A DNA stretch of 64,000 nucleotides from DASXHY01 sp036272195 (GCA_036272195.1 DATAZE010000035.1:124001-188000); one strand, 5' to 3'. Positions 54,395 through 63,521 are shown, counted from the stretch's first letter. Numbers and translations are program-made. The notes: generated by a model not told the origin, from the sequence alone.

Positions 54395-55549
54395 TTATTG
54401 CCCGGAGACACTGACTTCGATTGGTGAACTGGCGCTTTGCGCGAAGTTGCTCACATATTTTTTCCACGCGTCCTGGCTCGTGATTTTCCCCGGGCGATCC
54501 CATGCAAAACCGGCCCAGTAGGAGATCGAGCCGTTCGCATCGGTTTTGGCCAGCATTAAATTGTTCTGTTTGTCTTCCGTTTCTTTCGCGACGGATTTCG
54601 GATTCACAATGGCCGCGACGCCTTGCATGCCCAGATTTTTTTCCATCGACTGCCAACTGGCGAGCGTTCCTTGTTCGGCGTTGAAATCCTTTTGTTCGCC
54701 GGAAACTTTTTTCAAGCCGATCGCCGCGGTGAGCAGGCCGTTGCCGCCCTTGAACGTCGCGACGTAATGATCCATCTGGCTGCCGGCATCGAGTGACACG
54801 CGCAGGGTCTCGGTGACCTTCGTGCCGTCCGCCTCGAATGCCGGGTAGTCGAGTTCAAACAGCACGCGAATCGGGCCGTTGGCCAGTACGCGTGAGCCGG
54901 TGAAGTTAACTGGGGCGGCTAGCTTGTCGCCGGCCCAAAGGCCGATGCCGCCATCGCCGCGCGTGGAACCCGCGGAATAATCATCGCAACCTTCGCCCTG
55001 ATCGCTGTGATAATTATCGACCATATACCAGTCGTCGAGGACTAGCCGCGAAGTGTCCTTCGACCAGATATCAATCGCGCTGCTCGTCAACGGTTCGCCT
55101 TTCCACGCGATGAGCGCGTTGCCGTACGTGCGGTGCGCGATCAAATTATTTTCCCACGCGAAGTCATCGAACCGTTCGCGAACGAAGCGGCCGTAGGCCT
55201 TGAAATCGGCTTTCTGGTAGGCCTGCTTTTTGCTGGTGCTCACGGTGAAGGTCTTGGTTTCACCCGGCGCGAAATCCGCCTGGAAGATCACCATATCGGG
55301 CTTGTGATAATCGTCGTAATCGGTGTCCACGGCCTGGCAGAGGACCTCCTTGCCGGAACTGTCTTTGACGTGAATCATTTCGAGGTTTTTGGCCCCGAGC
55401 GGAGCGAGGTCTTTGCCGGAAATCTCGATGGTCTGGCTGGGGCGCGGGATTTGCAATTTATTGACGGCTTTGATGGTCAACGGCCCGGCGGCGGAACAGG
55501 CTGCGGGTAGCGAAGCGGCGAGCAGGACTTGCAGGAGCTTTGTTTTCAT
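54395..55549 (-). CDS. DUF4861 family exported protein
   Basis: The 384-residue exported protein has a signal peptide (LLQVLLAASLPAACSA). DUF4861 features include KYRPSQTIEIS-like start (IPRPSQTIEISGKDL), MVIFQADFAPGETKTFTV, YGRFVRERFDDFAWENNLIAHRTYGNAL, DDWYMVDNYHSDQGEGCDDYSAGSTRGDGG and FAWDRPGKITS. The family lies beside GH105, pectate and rhamnogalacturonan genes in polysaccharide clusters of Bacteroidota and Verrucomicrobiota and is thought to act on, or bind, unsaturated glucuronyl oligosaccharides. It is the first gene of the pair with GH105. Confidence 0.9.
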   Translation of the reverse strand: MKTKLLQVLLAASLPAACSAAGPLTIKAVNKLQIPRPSQTIEISGKDLAPLGAKNLEMIHVKDSSGKEVLCQAVDTDYDDYHKPDMVIFQADFAPGETKTFTVSTSKKQAYQKADFKAYGRFVRERFDDFAWENNLIAHRTYGNALIAWKGEPLTSSAIDIWSKDTSRLVLDDWYMVDNYHSDQGEGCDDYSAGSTRGDGGIGLWAGDKLAAPVNFTGSRVLANGPIRVLFELDYPAFEADGTKVTETLRVSLDAGSQMDHYVATFKGGNGLLTAAIGLKKVSGEQKDFNAEQGTLASWQSMEKNLGMQGVAAIVNPKSVAKETEDKQNNLMLAKTDANGSISYWAGFAWDRPGKITSQDAWKKYVSNFAQSASSPIEVSVSGQ

Positions 55550-56170
55550 GAAGAGATTGTTTTCGTTCAGTTACTGACGATTGAGCGTGCCCGGCGGTTA
55601 CGGAAGGTTATTGGCCACATGGTGTCAGTTTATTGCTGGGGCTCGGTCAAGCCGTGGTCTATGATGGTGGTTGCCTATATAATAGGCGACGTTTGGGAGC
55701 GTACTTATGACATTCAAAAGACGAAGTGTCCGAAAATTAATTCCCTGGCGTTCATTACTTTGTCGTTGGCTTGAAGTGATAGCGGCGTTTTACAACAGTT
55801 CTCGCAAGGAAAAACGGATTCATCCAGCCTGGCGAGTCATTGATTTCTCACAGAAATGTTCCGCCCGTTCAGGGCTTGGGAAATTGCTTCAACGTTACTC
55901 AGGGCGTTGCCCTGGGCTGTCATGTTGCGGGCTTCAGCCCATACACAGACGAAGTTTCATTCCGGGAACGAGGTCGAACAACTATACAAGTTATTTGCAA
56001 CTCGGGAGACCGAAGCTAAAGCAAACTTCAGATCTCGACCTATCGGAAACAATCGCCCGCGCCGAACAAGGCTCGGCGAATCAAGCGTTGAAAGCTGTGG
56101 CCGACGATTTGGTTGCCTTCGTGAAATCCGTGCTCCGAAAAGGCAATTGAGAGAATCTCAACTTGAGCGT
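55550..56170. other. Gene-poor stretch, 620 nt, with repeat and coding debris
   Basis: The + strand frame at 55707-56150 is mostly intergenic-repeat sequence (55855-55945 resembles the widespread cagggcgttgccctgggctg type). Its last ~35 codons (SETIARAEQGSANQALKAVA ... VKSVLRK) look like the end of a lost gene. No promoter or terminator stands out. I see no intact gene here. Confidence 0.4.
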
Positions 56171-56350
56171 TTAAGATTCGTGCAGTAGAAAATAAGCCAG
56201 GCCGAAAGCGGCCAGCAGCAGCCCAATAATCGCCGCGCATTCGGTCACCGTTACCACGCCCGCGACGTGGATAAGCACGCCCAAACAAGTTATGCCGAAA
56301 TGGAAAAAGTCCATCGGTCCGCGATCTGTCGATTCCACGCGAGTCGTCAT
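56171..56350 (-). CDS. Small membrane protein (59 aa) downstream of mgtE
   Basis: ATG at 56350 (reverse strand), 59 codons, TAA at 56171. The product is MTTRVESTDRGPMDFFHFG followed by two hydrophobic stretches (ITCLGVLIHVAGVV and CAAIIGLLLAAFGLAYFLL), giving one or two membrane helices. It starts 20 nt after the mgtE stop on the same strand, so it is probably in the mgtE transcript. A regulatory or accessory subunit of the Mg2+ channel is possible but unproven. Confidence 0.55.
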   Translation of the reverse strand: MTTRVESTDRGPMDFFHFGITCLGVLIHVAGVVTVTECAAIIGLLLAAFGLAYFLLHES

Positions 56351-56370
56351 GATGAAGCCAATCTAATGCG

Positions 56371-57786
56371 TCAGGGGGAAGATGCAACCGGCAGGGGGAC
56401 GTGCTTGAGGTAAACCGCGTAGGCCACCGTGAAATAAATCACCACGCCGGTCACATCCACGAGCGTCGCGACGAAAGGAGCGGAGGATGCGGCGGGATCG
56501 AGTCCGACGCGCTTCAGCACAAACGGCAGCATCGAACCTGAGAGGCTTCCCCAGAGAACGACGCCGATGAGTGAAAACAAAATGGTCAGCCCCACGAGCC
56601 ACCAATAAGGCCCATACATGCCGCCCGAGGCGCGTTGAAAAATAAAATGCCAGGCGCTGATGCGGACGAAGCCGATCGTTCCCAGAATGATGCCGAGCGC
56701 CAGGCCGGACAGGATTTCGCGCCGCATCACACGCCACCAATCGCGCAGGGTTATTTCGCCGAGGGCCATGGCCCGGATGATGAGGGTGGTTGCCTGCGAA
56801 CCGGAATTGCCGCCGCTCGACATGATCAGCGGCAAAAACAGGACGAGCACGACAGCCTTGGCGATTTCGTCCTGGAAAAAAGTCATTGCTGTCGAGGTCA
56901 GCATTTCGCTCAGGAACAGAATCACCAGCCACGGCGCGCGCTTGCGCACCATTCCCGCCAAATCAGTCCTGAGGTAGGGCAAATCGAGGGCTTCGACACC
57001 ACCGAGTTTCTGGATGTCTTCGGTGGCCTCGCGTTCGGCAACGTCCAGCACGTCGTCGACGGTGACGACTCCGACCAGCACTTCCTTGGAGTCGACTACC
57101 GGCAGGATGGTGGAGTCGTATTTCTTGAAAGCTGCGACGGCGGTTTCCTGGTCGTCCGTGGCGCGCAAAAAGATTTGCTGGTTTTCGAGAAGTTCGAGCA
57201 CAGACATTTGCAACGGCGCGACCACCAGGTTTCGCAAGCGCACGTAATCGACAAGGTGCCCCTTGCCGTCCACGACGTAAAGCTGGCTCATGGATTCGCG
57301 CTTATCGGCTTCCTCGCGCAAATGCGACAGGACTTCCGCGACGGTCCAATTCTGCTGGATCGCAACGTAGTGAGGCGTCATGCGCCGGCCGATCGAGCCT
57401 TTCGGATAGCCGAGCAGGTCCGTGGCGATCTTGCGCTCTTCCGGCTTGAGCAGAGCGAGAAGTTTTTGGGTGGCGGCGGACGGCAACTCTTCGAGCAGCG
57501 CCGTGCGGTCATCGGGCGAGATGTCGTTGAGGATCTGCGCCACTTGCTCCGTGCCGAGCGCGTGGAGGGTTTGTTCCTGGTCGCTGATGGGCAGGTATTC
57601 GAAGACTTCGGCGGCGACATCGTGCGGCAGGATTCGCAGCAACACCGCTTCCTCCTCCGGGCCCAGGTCGAAAAAAATCTCCGCGATGTCCGGCGGAGAA
57701 AAATCACAAAGGATGGCGCGAAGCTGCGCGAAATCCCGTTTCGCGATCAAATCCACCAGCTCAGGTTGCAGCAAATTGCCAATCAT
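56371..57786 (-). CDS. mgtE: Magnesium transporter MgtE
   Basis: The 471-residue protein has the full MgtE layout: an N-terminal superhelical domain (EIFFDLGPEEEAVLLRILPHD, HALGTEQVAQILNDISPDDRTALLEELP), two CBS domains (residues ~135-255; RMTPHYVAIQQNWTVAEVLSHLRE and VGVVTVDDVLDVAEREATEDIQ), and five C-terminal helices with SSGGNSGSQATTLIIRAMALGE in the pore region. MgtE channels import Mg2+ and are gated by Mg2+ bound to the CBS/N domains. No Mg2+ riboswitch was seen upstream. The next gene downstream is a 59-residue membrane protein. Confidence 0.95.
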   Translation of the reverse strand: MIGNLLQPELVDLIAKRDFAQLRAILCDFSPPDIAEIFFDLGPEEEAVLLRILPHDVAAEVFEYLPISDQEQTLHALGTEQVAQILNDISPDDRTALLEELPSAATQKLLALLKPEERKIATDLLGYPKGSIGRRMTPHYVAIQQNWTVAEVLSHLREEADKRESMSQLYVVDGKGHLVDYVRLRNLVVAPLQMSVLELLENQQIFLRATDDQETAVAAFKKYDSTILPVVDSKEVLVGVVTVDDVLDVAEREATEDIQKLGGVEALDLPYLRTDLAGMVRKRAPWLVILFLSEMLTSTAMTFFQDEIAKAVVLVLFLPLIMSSGGNSGSQATTLIIRAMALGEITLRDWWRVMRREILSGLALGIILGTIGFVRISAWHFIFQRASGGMYGPYWWLVGLTILFSLIGVVLWGSLSGSMLPFVLKRVGLDPAASSAPFVATLVDVTGVVIYFTVAYAVYLKHVPLPVASSP

Positions 57787-58051
57787 GCGTCACTTCAGTC
57801 CGCAAATACTCGATACGACCGCACTAAAGTTCGTCGACAGAATGGTACAATGCACCGGTACGGGCAATCAAACTTTTGTCCTGTCTCAATGAAACGTGAT
57901 TGGGAGCGAGCGTCGTCACGCGTCACGTTTTACGTTTCATGTTCATGGGGCTAAATCCCCAATGGATTCCGGGAACAAAAGGATGGACGGGTTATTAGCC
58001 GCACGATCCGGCGGCCAAACCTGGCAAGCAACACACAAAAACTGAGATTAT

Positions 58052-59806
58052 ATGGCTACAACCGCAGGCGATGTTTTAATCGAGGTCCTGTTGGAATGGG
58101 GAGTGGAAGTGATATTCGGGCTGCCCGGTGATGGCATCAACGGAATCATGGAGGCACTGCGCAAACGGCAAAAGGAAATCCGCTTCGTCCAGGTGCGGCA
58201 CGAGGAATCGGCGGCTTTCATGGCCTGCGGCTACGCGAAATACACCGGCAAACTGGGCGTGTGTCTCGCCACCTCCGGCCCGGGCGGAATTCATCTGCTC
58301 AACGGCCTTTACGACGCGAAGCTGGACGGCGCGCCGGTGCTCGCCATCACGGGCCATCATTTTCACGACCTGATCGATACTCATTCGCAGCAGGATGTAA
58401 ACCTGGACCGTCTTTTCATGGATGTGGCGGTTTACAACACGCGGGTGATGGGGCCGGAGCATGTCAGTAACGTCACGCATCTCGCCTGCCGCACTGCGTT
58501 GAGCCGTCGAGGGGTGGCGCATATTAATTTCCCCACGGATACGCAGTCCATGCCGTTGAAGAAAGGCGCACGGTCCCCGAGAAATATTCCGGGCCACAAC
58601 ACGGAGGCGTTTGCCCGCCGCGCCGGTCTGCCTGGCGAGGACGATTTAAAACGCGCCGCCAAAATTCTTAACGAAGGCAAAAAAGTTGCCATCCTGGCCG
58701 GTCGCGGAGCATTGGGCACCGCGGACGAACTCATCGCCGTGGCTGACAAGCTTGGCGCGCCCATCATTAAAGCGCTGCTCGGCAAGGCGTGCGTGCCGGA
58801 CGATAGCGAATTCACGACCGGTGGCATTGGCCTGTTGGGGACGCGGCCTTCGCAAGAGGCGATGGAGGGATGCGATACGCTGCTCATGGTGGGCACTTCG
58901 TTCCCTTACCTGGAATTTTTCCCCAAACCCAGCCAGGCGCGCGGTGTGCAAATCGATTTGGATCCCACGCGCATCGGTTTGCGTTATCCCGTGGAAGTCG
59001 GCCTGGTGGGAGACAGCCGGCGCAGCTTGAAGCGGCTCCTGCCGTTGCTGCGCCGCAATCCGGAACGGTCGTTTCTGAACAAGGCGCAGCGCGGAATGAA
59101 AAAATGGCGGGAGTTGATGGAACAACGCGGCACGCGCACTGATAAACCGATGAAACCCCAGGTCGTGGCGTGGGAACTCAGCAAATATCTGCGCGATGAC
59201 GCCATTGTGTCCTGCGACAGCGGCACGATCGCGACGTGGTTCGCGCGGCAGATACAGGCGCGGCGCGGGCAGAAGTTTTCGCTCTCCGGCACACTTGCGA
59301 CCATGGCGAACGGATTGCCTTACAGCATCGCCGCGCAAATCGCGTTTCCGGAGCGGCAATGCGTGGCTTTCGTAGGCGACGGCGGCTTCTCGATGTTGAT
59401 GGCCGATTTCGCGACGGCGGTGAAATATCAACTGCCGATCAAGGTGATCGTCATCAAGAATAATTCGCTCGGTCAGATAAAATGGGAGCAGATGGTGTTT
59501 CTGGGAAATCCTGAATTCGCGTGCGATTTGCATCCCATCGATTTTGCCGCGTTCGCGCGCGCCTGCGGCGGGATTGGTGTCACGGTGACTGAGCCGTCTG
59601 CGTGCGGGTCCATTATTCAAGAGGCTCTGGCGGCGCCGGGACCGGTGCTCATAGAAGCCGTGGTGGACCCGTATGAACCGCCGATGCCACCGATGATTGA
59701 GGCGAAACAGGCGTTGCACTTTGCGGAAGCGCTCGCGCGCGGGACGCCGAAACGGATGAAAATTGCGACCACAATTTTGGAAGACAAAGTAAAAGAACTT
59801 GTGTAG
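58052..59806 (+). CDS. Thiamine diphosphate-dependent enzyme (pyruvate oxidase / acetolactate synthase-like)
   Basis: The 584-residue protein of the POX/AHAS family has a catalytic Glu in RHEESAAFMACGYAKYTG (E51), a central FAD/ADP-type domain (KKVAILAGRGALGTADEL), and a C-terminal ThDP-binding domain with GDGGFSMLMADFATA followed by IVIKNNSLGQIKWEQMVF (the GDG...NN motif). Family members decarboxylate pyruvate, giving acetyl-phosphate, acetate or acetolactate. Sequence similarity to PoxB-like proteins of soil bacteria is the best guess. No regulatory subunit gene is adjacent, so anabolic AHAS is less likely. The downstream PfpI gene is 43 nt away and probably cotranscribed. Confidence 0.88.
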   Translation: MATTAGDVLIEVLLEWGVEVIFGLPGDGINGIMEALRKRQKEIRFVQVRHEESAAFMACGYAKYTGKLGVCLATSGPGGIHLLNGLYDAKLDGAPVLAITGHHFHDLIDTHSQQDVNLDRLFMDVAVYNTRVMGPEHVSNVTHLACRTALSRRGVAHINFPTDTQSMPLKKGARSPRNIPGHNTEAFARRAGLPGEDDLKRAAKILNEGKKVAILAGRGALGTADELIAVADKLGAPIIKALLGKACVPDDSEFTTGGIGLLGTRPSQEAMEGCDTLLMVGTSFPYLEFFPKPSQARGVQIDLDPTRIGLRYPVEVGLVGDSRRSLKRLLPLLRRNPERSFLNKAQRGMKKWRELMEQRGTRTDKPMKPQVVAWELSKYLRDDAIVSCDSGTIATWFARQIQARRGQKFSLSGTLATMANGLPYSIAAQIAFPERQCVAFVGDGGFSMLMADFATAVKYQLPIKVIVIKNNSLGQIKWEQMVFLGNPEFACDLHPIDFAAFARACGGIGVTVTEPSACGSIIQEALAAPGPVLIEAVVDPYEPPMPPMIEAKQALHFAEALARGTPKRMKIATTILEDKVKELV

Positions 59807-59849
59807 CAGCCGACAAAAGGAGGCTCACGACAAAAAAGGAAACTGACTT

Positions 59850-60434
59850 ATGGAAAATCAATTAAATGGAAAAAGAGTGGCGATTCTCGTCGCCGATGGC
59901 TTTGAACAGGTGGAATTGACCGGACCAAAGGAAGCTTTGGAAGCCGCGGGTGCGAAAACGGAAATCGTCTCGCCGGCGGAGAAAAAAGTGAAGGCCTGGG
60001 ACGAGGACGATTGGGGCAGCAAATACAAAGTGGACGTGCCGCTCGCGGAAGCGAGTGCGCGCAATTATGACGCCTTGCTCCTCCCCGGTGGCGTAATGAA
60101 TCCCGATCATTTGCGCCAATATCCGGAGGCGATCGAGTTCGTTCGGCAATTTGTGAATTCGGGCAAACCGATTGGCGCGATTTGTCACGGACCGTGGACG
60201 CTCATCGACGCTGGAGCGGTGAGAGGGCGACGCATGACTTCTTATCCGTCCATCAAGACCGATCTGATGAACGCGGGCGCGAATTGGGTGGATGAGGAAG
60301 TGGTGGTGGACAACGGCATTGTGACGAGCCGCAAGCCGGCGGATATCCCCGCGTTCAATCGCAAATTAATTGAAGAAATCGGCGAAGGTGTACACAACCG
60401 ACAAGGTTCGCCGCAGCGGACGATGACGGAATAA
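59850..60434 (+). CDS. DJ-1/PfpI family protein
   Basis: The 194-residue flavodoxin-like protein has AILVADGFEQVELTGPKEAL, LLLPGGVMNPDHLRQYPEAIEF and the nucleophile elbow IGAICHGPWTL (C112, H113). It matches the YhbO/PfpI subgroup (class I glutamine amidotransferase-like), whose members deglycate or protect against reactive carbonyls, or act as proteases. AAGGAGG in the 30 nt upstream is a reasonable ribosome-binding site. It is the second gene after the ThDP enzyme. A stress-protective role is the usual inference. Confidence 0.9.
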   Translation: MENQLNGKRVAILVADGFEQVELTGPKEALEAAGAKTEIVSPAEKKVKAWDEDDWGSKYKVDVPLAEASARNYDALLLPGGVMNPDHLRQYPEAIEFVRQFVNSGKPIGAICHGPWTLIDAGAVRGRRMTSYPSIKTDLMNAGANWVDEEVVVDNGIVTSRKPADIPAFNRKLIEEIGEGVHNRQGSPQRTMTE

Positions 60435-60451
60435 AGCGTTCAATGGGATGT

Positions 60452-60531
60452 AGTGGCACAGGCGTCCTCGCCCGTGCGTCTCTCTCCTTCCGGAACTCTT
60501 GAAACTCACGGGCGAGGACGCCCGTGCCACT
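60452..60531. repeat. GC-rich inverted repeat after the PfpI gene
   Basis: Arms at 60452-60476 and 60507-60531 match at 24 of 25 positions as inverted copies (agtggcac ... cctcgcccgtg). It occupies the gap between the PfpI gene and the TPR gene. Terminator-like or REP-type. Confidence 0.72.
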
Positions 60532-60581
60532 TCACCTTTTCGTTGCCAGGGGATTTGCCGCTGGCTAGCCTTGGGCCTGCG

Positions 60582-61352
60582 ATGCTCGCTTCCCTGTTGA
60601 ATTTTCTAAATATGGGCTATTGGGTGTTTTCGTCGCCGCTGTTTTTGATCATCGGCATTTTTTGGCTTTGGATGTTCATAGACGCGGTGCAGCGGCGTGA
60701 ATGGATTTGGGTGACGTTTATTTTCTTCGCCCCGGTAATGGGAGCGTTTTTGTATTATATTTTTGTTTATCGCGAGACGCCGTCGGCCACGCGCGGTTTC
60801 GAACTCCCGGGCGCGGTCGACCGGCGGCGGATCAAGGATCTTCAGGCGAAGATTCATCATCTCGACAAGGCGCACCATTATTCCCAACTCGGCGATATTT
60901 ATTTTCAACAGGGAAAACTGGACGCAGCCGAGCAAAACTATCGCGCCGCGATGGAGCGCGACCCGCAGGACATCGACACGCGGGCGCATTTCGGCCAATG
61001 CCTGCTGCGCGCGAAACGTCCCGCCGAGGCGCGGCCGCTGCTCGAAGGCGTGGTCGCGGAAAATCCCAAGCACGACTACGGCTATTCGCAAATGGCGCTG
61101 GCGGAAACCTACACGGCCTTGGGCGAAAACGACAAGGCCTTCACGGTCTGGAAACAGGTGACCGAATATCACTCCTACCCGCGCGCCAAAGTGCAACTAG
61201 CGGAAATTTACATCGCGAGGAACCAGCCCGAACTTGCGCTTCCCGAATTGCGCGAAGTGATCTCCGATGACGCCCACGCGCCGACTTTTCAACGCCGCCG
61301 CGACCGGGTATGGATTGGGCGGGCGAAGAGTTTGATGGGGAAGTTGAAGTAA
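60582..61352 (+). CDS. Membrane-anchored TPR protein
   Basis: The 256-residue protein has two N-terminal membrane helices in the PLDc_N-like pattern (PLFLIIGIFWLWMFIDAVQRREWIWVTF, then PVMGAFLYYIFVYRE). After a short linker come three to four TPR units (HYSQLGDIYFQQGKLDAAEQNYRAAMERDP, THAHFGQCLLRAKRPAEARPLLEGVV-like, MALAETYTALGENDKAF). TPR arrays bind protein partners. The N-terminal domain resembles membrane anchors of many small secreted or assembly proteins. Start ATG 60582 was chosen because upstream sequence is the repeat at 60452-60531. Confidence 0.8.
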   Translation: MLASLLNFLNMGYWVFSSPLFLIIGIFWLWMFIDAVQRREWIWVTFIFFAPVMGAFLYYIFVYRETPSATRGFELPGAVDRRRIKDLQAKIHHLDKAHHYSQLGDIYFQQGKLDAAEQNYRAAMERDPQDIDTRAHFGQCLLRAKRPAEARPLLEGVVAENPKHDYGYSQMALAETYTALGENDKAFTVWKQVTEYHSYPRAKVQLAEIYIARNQPELALPELREVISDDAHAPTFQRRRDRVWIGRAKSLMGKLK

Positions 61353-61560
61353 ATCTAGACTGGTAGGGCAGGCGTTGCCGCGCCGCCCCATATTCCGTTG
61401 ATAACGTAGTTGCCGACGATTTGGTAATGACCCATTTTGCGGATTTTTGAGAGACACGATAACCCGCTGCGGATCGCCGGCGGACCGGTAATGGTACGTT
61501 TTGAATCTCTGAATTAAACTTTGGTCTTGAATCTGTCCCGATTCCGCGCAAGGTTGCAGC

Positions 61561-61785
61561 ATGCCTAAACGCTCAAGCAAAGACATGAACGAGATGGCTT
61601 TCAGCATTGTTCAGCAAGTGACACAACAGCCCAGCGCACCGGAAAAGAATCCGGCAGCGGTCGCGCTTGGGCGTCTTGGCGGCCTTAAGGGCGGCAAAGC
61701 GCGATCTGAAAGTCTATCGGCCAAGAGGCGCAAAGAGATTGCGCAAAAAGCAGCACGGAAACGCTGGAGCCAAGAGACAAAGTAG
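61561..61785 (+). CDS. Small basic protein of the GGLKGGKAR type
   Basis: The 74-residue protein contains AVALGRLGGLKGGKARSESL and ends in a basic helix (AKRRKEIAQKAARKRW). Short Gly/Lys/Ala-rich proteins with this GGLKGGKAR segment occur widely in soil bacteria, often near mobile or toxin-antitoxin genes, and may bind DNA or RNA. It is convergent with the 169-residue gene, 7 nt apart. Function unknown. Confidence 0.6.
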   Translation: MPKRSSKDMNEMAFSIVQQVTQQPSAPEKNPAAVALGRLGGLKGGKARSESLSAKRRKEIAQKAARKRWSQETK

Positions 61786-61792
61786 TCCGTCT

Positions 61793-62302
61793 TTAATCTT
61801 CGTCTTCCGGTGGAAATTCGGTGGGCATCTCCATTTCTGCAATGTCTTCCGTGAAATCGTAACTGAACTCAAGCTGCGACCCCGTATTCCAGTTTTGGTT
61901 ATACGAGTCGACCGATTGCTTGTGGTGAAAGCAATCCGCCCGGGCCATATTCAGCATTTGCTGAAAACTAATCTGCATGTGTTCCGGCGTCGCTGTCGTG
62001 ATGTCATCCCACCACGTCATTTGCTTCGTCGTGCCGTCAGGTAATTCGACCTGAACTCGACGGGCATACTTGCGCCGCACTTCTCTGCCTTGCGGATCGA
62101 CCATGTACTCATGGGCCATTGCCCGGCCAATATCCTTCGCAAGTTCGTCAACCGCTGATTTACGGGTCGGTTTCCAAAGGCCCTCGCGATATGCCCATCC
62201 TGCAATGGTTCGTTTGTCGGTGGGCCACGGCATTCCGGCTTCTCGATATTTTTCGACTATCTCTTGTAATGCTTCGTTATATGTTGTTTTTGTTGCGCTC
62301 AT
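61793..62302 (-). CDS. Hypothetical partner of the HigA/ImmA gene
   Basis: The 169-residue cytoplasmic protein starts 12 nt after the stop of the HigA/ImmA-like gene, in the same orientation, so the two are cotranscribed. The N-terminal part is helical (YNEALQEIVEKYREAGMPWPTDKRTIAGWAYREGLWKP). A middle beta segment has VDPQGREVRRKYARRVQVELPDGT, and the end is acidic (EMEMPTEFPPEDED). The family is not recognised. Its position suggests an effector or cofactor of the regulator-peptidase. Confidence 0.7.
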   Translation of the reverse strand: MSATKTTYNEALQEIVEKYREAGMPWPTDKRTIAGWAYREGLWKPTRKSAVDELAKDIGRAMAHEYMVDPQGREVRRKYARRVQVELPDGTTKQMTWWDDITTATPEHMQISFQQMLNMARADCFHHKQSVDSYNQNWNTGSQLEFSYDFTEDIAEMEMPTEFPPEDED

Positions 62303-62314
62303 GATTTCTTTGCG

Positions 62315-63436
62315 TTAGATGGCTGGCATTGATAAACCGTAACCGTCTGTCATTGCTGTTTGCGTGATGTTATTCCTAATTTTGGCCAGCATCTCCCGAT
62401 TTGCATACCAGCCGATCTGCCTGTGAAACTGAAGTTGTCCGGTAACGATACCAGGATGAACTTTCATGCGGTGAGCGAACTGAATGATGCGCTCTTTTGA
62501 ATAAAACGGTTTCACGCGGATGATGAATGATTTCATCTTGTCGTGAGGGATTAAAAAATCGGATGCCTCTTTATTGGCGCGTGCTTCTATTGCTGCAAGG
62601 TCGGAGGCGGTGGATTCGCCAACCAAATCCGAATCTACCGATTGCGCGTCGTGATGACGAATATGCGAAAGCTCATGGGCGAGTGTAAACCACAAGGCAT
62701 CAATGCGATCAAATCTTAGAGACAGCAAAATCACTGGCGCATCATCCGCCAACCAGAACGCCGCACCGTCAATTGGGCTTTGCGCCAAGGGTTCAATGAT
62801 CACAAGCCGAATGCCTATATCGGCGAGAAACTTGGCTAGATGTTTTGTTTTCTCCGCGTAATAGGCCATTTTGCGCAGTTCGTGTAACGCATCTTCAAAA
62901 ATATCAGGTTTGAACGATTTTGCATTTAATGCCGCCGCCAACCTAGCACCACGGATGCACCATGCTACCTGAGAAGGGTCGAGGGCTTCTGTCTCAAGCG
63001 GCTTCCGCGCATTAACATGCAATTTTGGCTTTTCGTCCAAAGATGCAATGTTGAAGAATCTAAGTATCTCCTTCTCTAAATCCTCAATTGAATCTGTTGA
63101 ACTAATCCACCCCCGCTTGGCCATATCTTTTACAGGAGCAAAATTGAACAGTTTGGCTCGTCGTTCTACATCAGTATTAGGCTCCAACAATGAGAGGCGG
63201 TATCCAGCGTCCAGATTTAGCCAAATTTCAGGCGAATTTCCGAACGCCGCGCCTAACGCCAGCGCCATATCGGGAGTGATGGAGCGTTTGCCCTGAATAA
63301 TTTCGCTAACTGCGGGCAGATGCTTGCCCAAAATGGCCGCTAGGTCGGCTTGCGTCCACCCTCGCTTCTCCAGTTCAGCCCGTATTACTTCGCCCGGTAC
63401 TTGTCGTGTTTCTTCCATCTGTGATAGTGTTCTCAT
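62315..63436 (-). CDS. HigA-type HTH regulator fused to ImmA/IrrE metallopeptidase
   Basis: The 373-residue protein has a HigA-like XRE helix-turn-helix at residues ~14-85 (WTQADLAAILGKHLPAVSEIIQGKRSITPDMA) and an ImmA/IrrE zinc-peptidase domain with HELSH at 254-258. EARANKEASDFLIP follows, with the third ligand Glu probable. ImmA-type peptidases cleave repressors in response to DNA damage or other signals. Fusing them to the HTH makes a self-contained signal-responsive switch, seen in mobile elements and stress loci. An operator-like palindrome lies upstream (63462-63474). First gene of the two-gene unit. Confidence 0.88.
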   Translation of the reverse strand: MRTLSQMEETRQVPGEVIRAELEKRGWTQADLAAILGKHLPAVSEIIQGKRSITPDMALALGAAFGNSPEIWLNLDAGYRLSLLEPNTDVERRAKLFNFAPVKDMAKRGWISSTDSIEDLEKEILRFFNIASLDEKPKLHVNARKPLETEALDPSQVAWCIRGARLAAALNAKSFKPDIFEDALHELRKMAYYAEKTKHLAKFLADIGIRLVIIEPLAQSPIDGAAFWLADDAPVILLSLRFDRIDALWFTLAHELSHIRHHDAQSVDSDLVGESTASDLAAIEARANKEASDFLIPHDKMKSFIIRVKPFYSKERIIQFAHRMKVHPGIVTGQLQFHRQIGWYANREMLAKIRNNITQTAMTDGYGLSMPAI

Positions 63437-63461
63437 ACAATCATTTTCCAGTCAACTACCA

Positions 63462-63474
63462 TTTTACCGTAAAA
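63462..63474 (-). promoter_or_regulatory. Candidate operator of the HigA/ImmA operon
   Basis: TTTTAC-C-GTAAAA is a perfect 13-nt palindrome 26 nt upstream of the start codon. On the reverse strand it overlaps a TAAAAT -10-like element. HigA-family regulators usually repress their own promoter by binding such short palindromes. Confidence 0.5.
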
Positions 63475-63501
63475 CGATAAAAAGTGCTTGCAAAGCCTGA
63501 C

Positions 63502-63520
63502 CGCTCAAGCATATTGAGCG
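63502..63520 (+). repeat. Palindrome just before the IS1-family transposase start
   Basis: CGCTCAA-GCATA-TTGAGCG is a perfect inverted repeat ending 1 nt before the transposase ATG. It may control transposase expression or be part of the element's left end. Confidence 0.5.
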
Positions 63521-63521
63521 C

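Noticed and set aside
55707..56150. 148-codon forward frame in the gene-poor region
   Set aside because: Most of it is intergenic-repeat sequence; only the last ~35 codons look gene-derived, so I described it as debris and not as a gene.
57787..58051. Possible Mg2+ riboswitch (M-box) upstream of mgtE
   Set aside because: I saw no M-box-like conserved stems on the reverse strand in this stretch.
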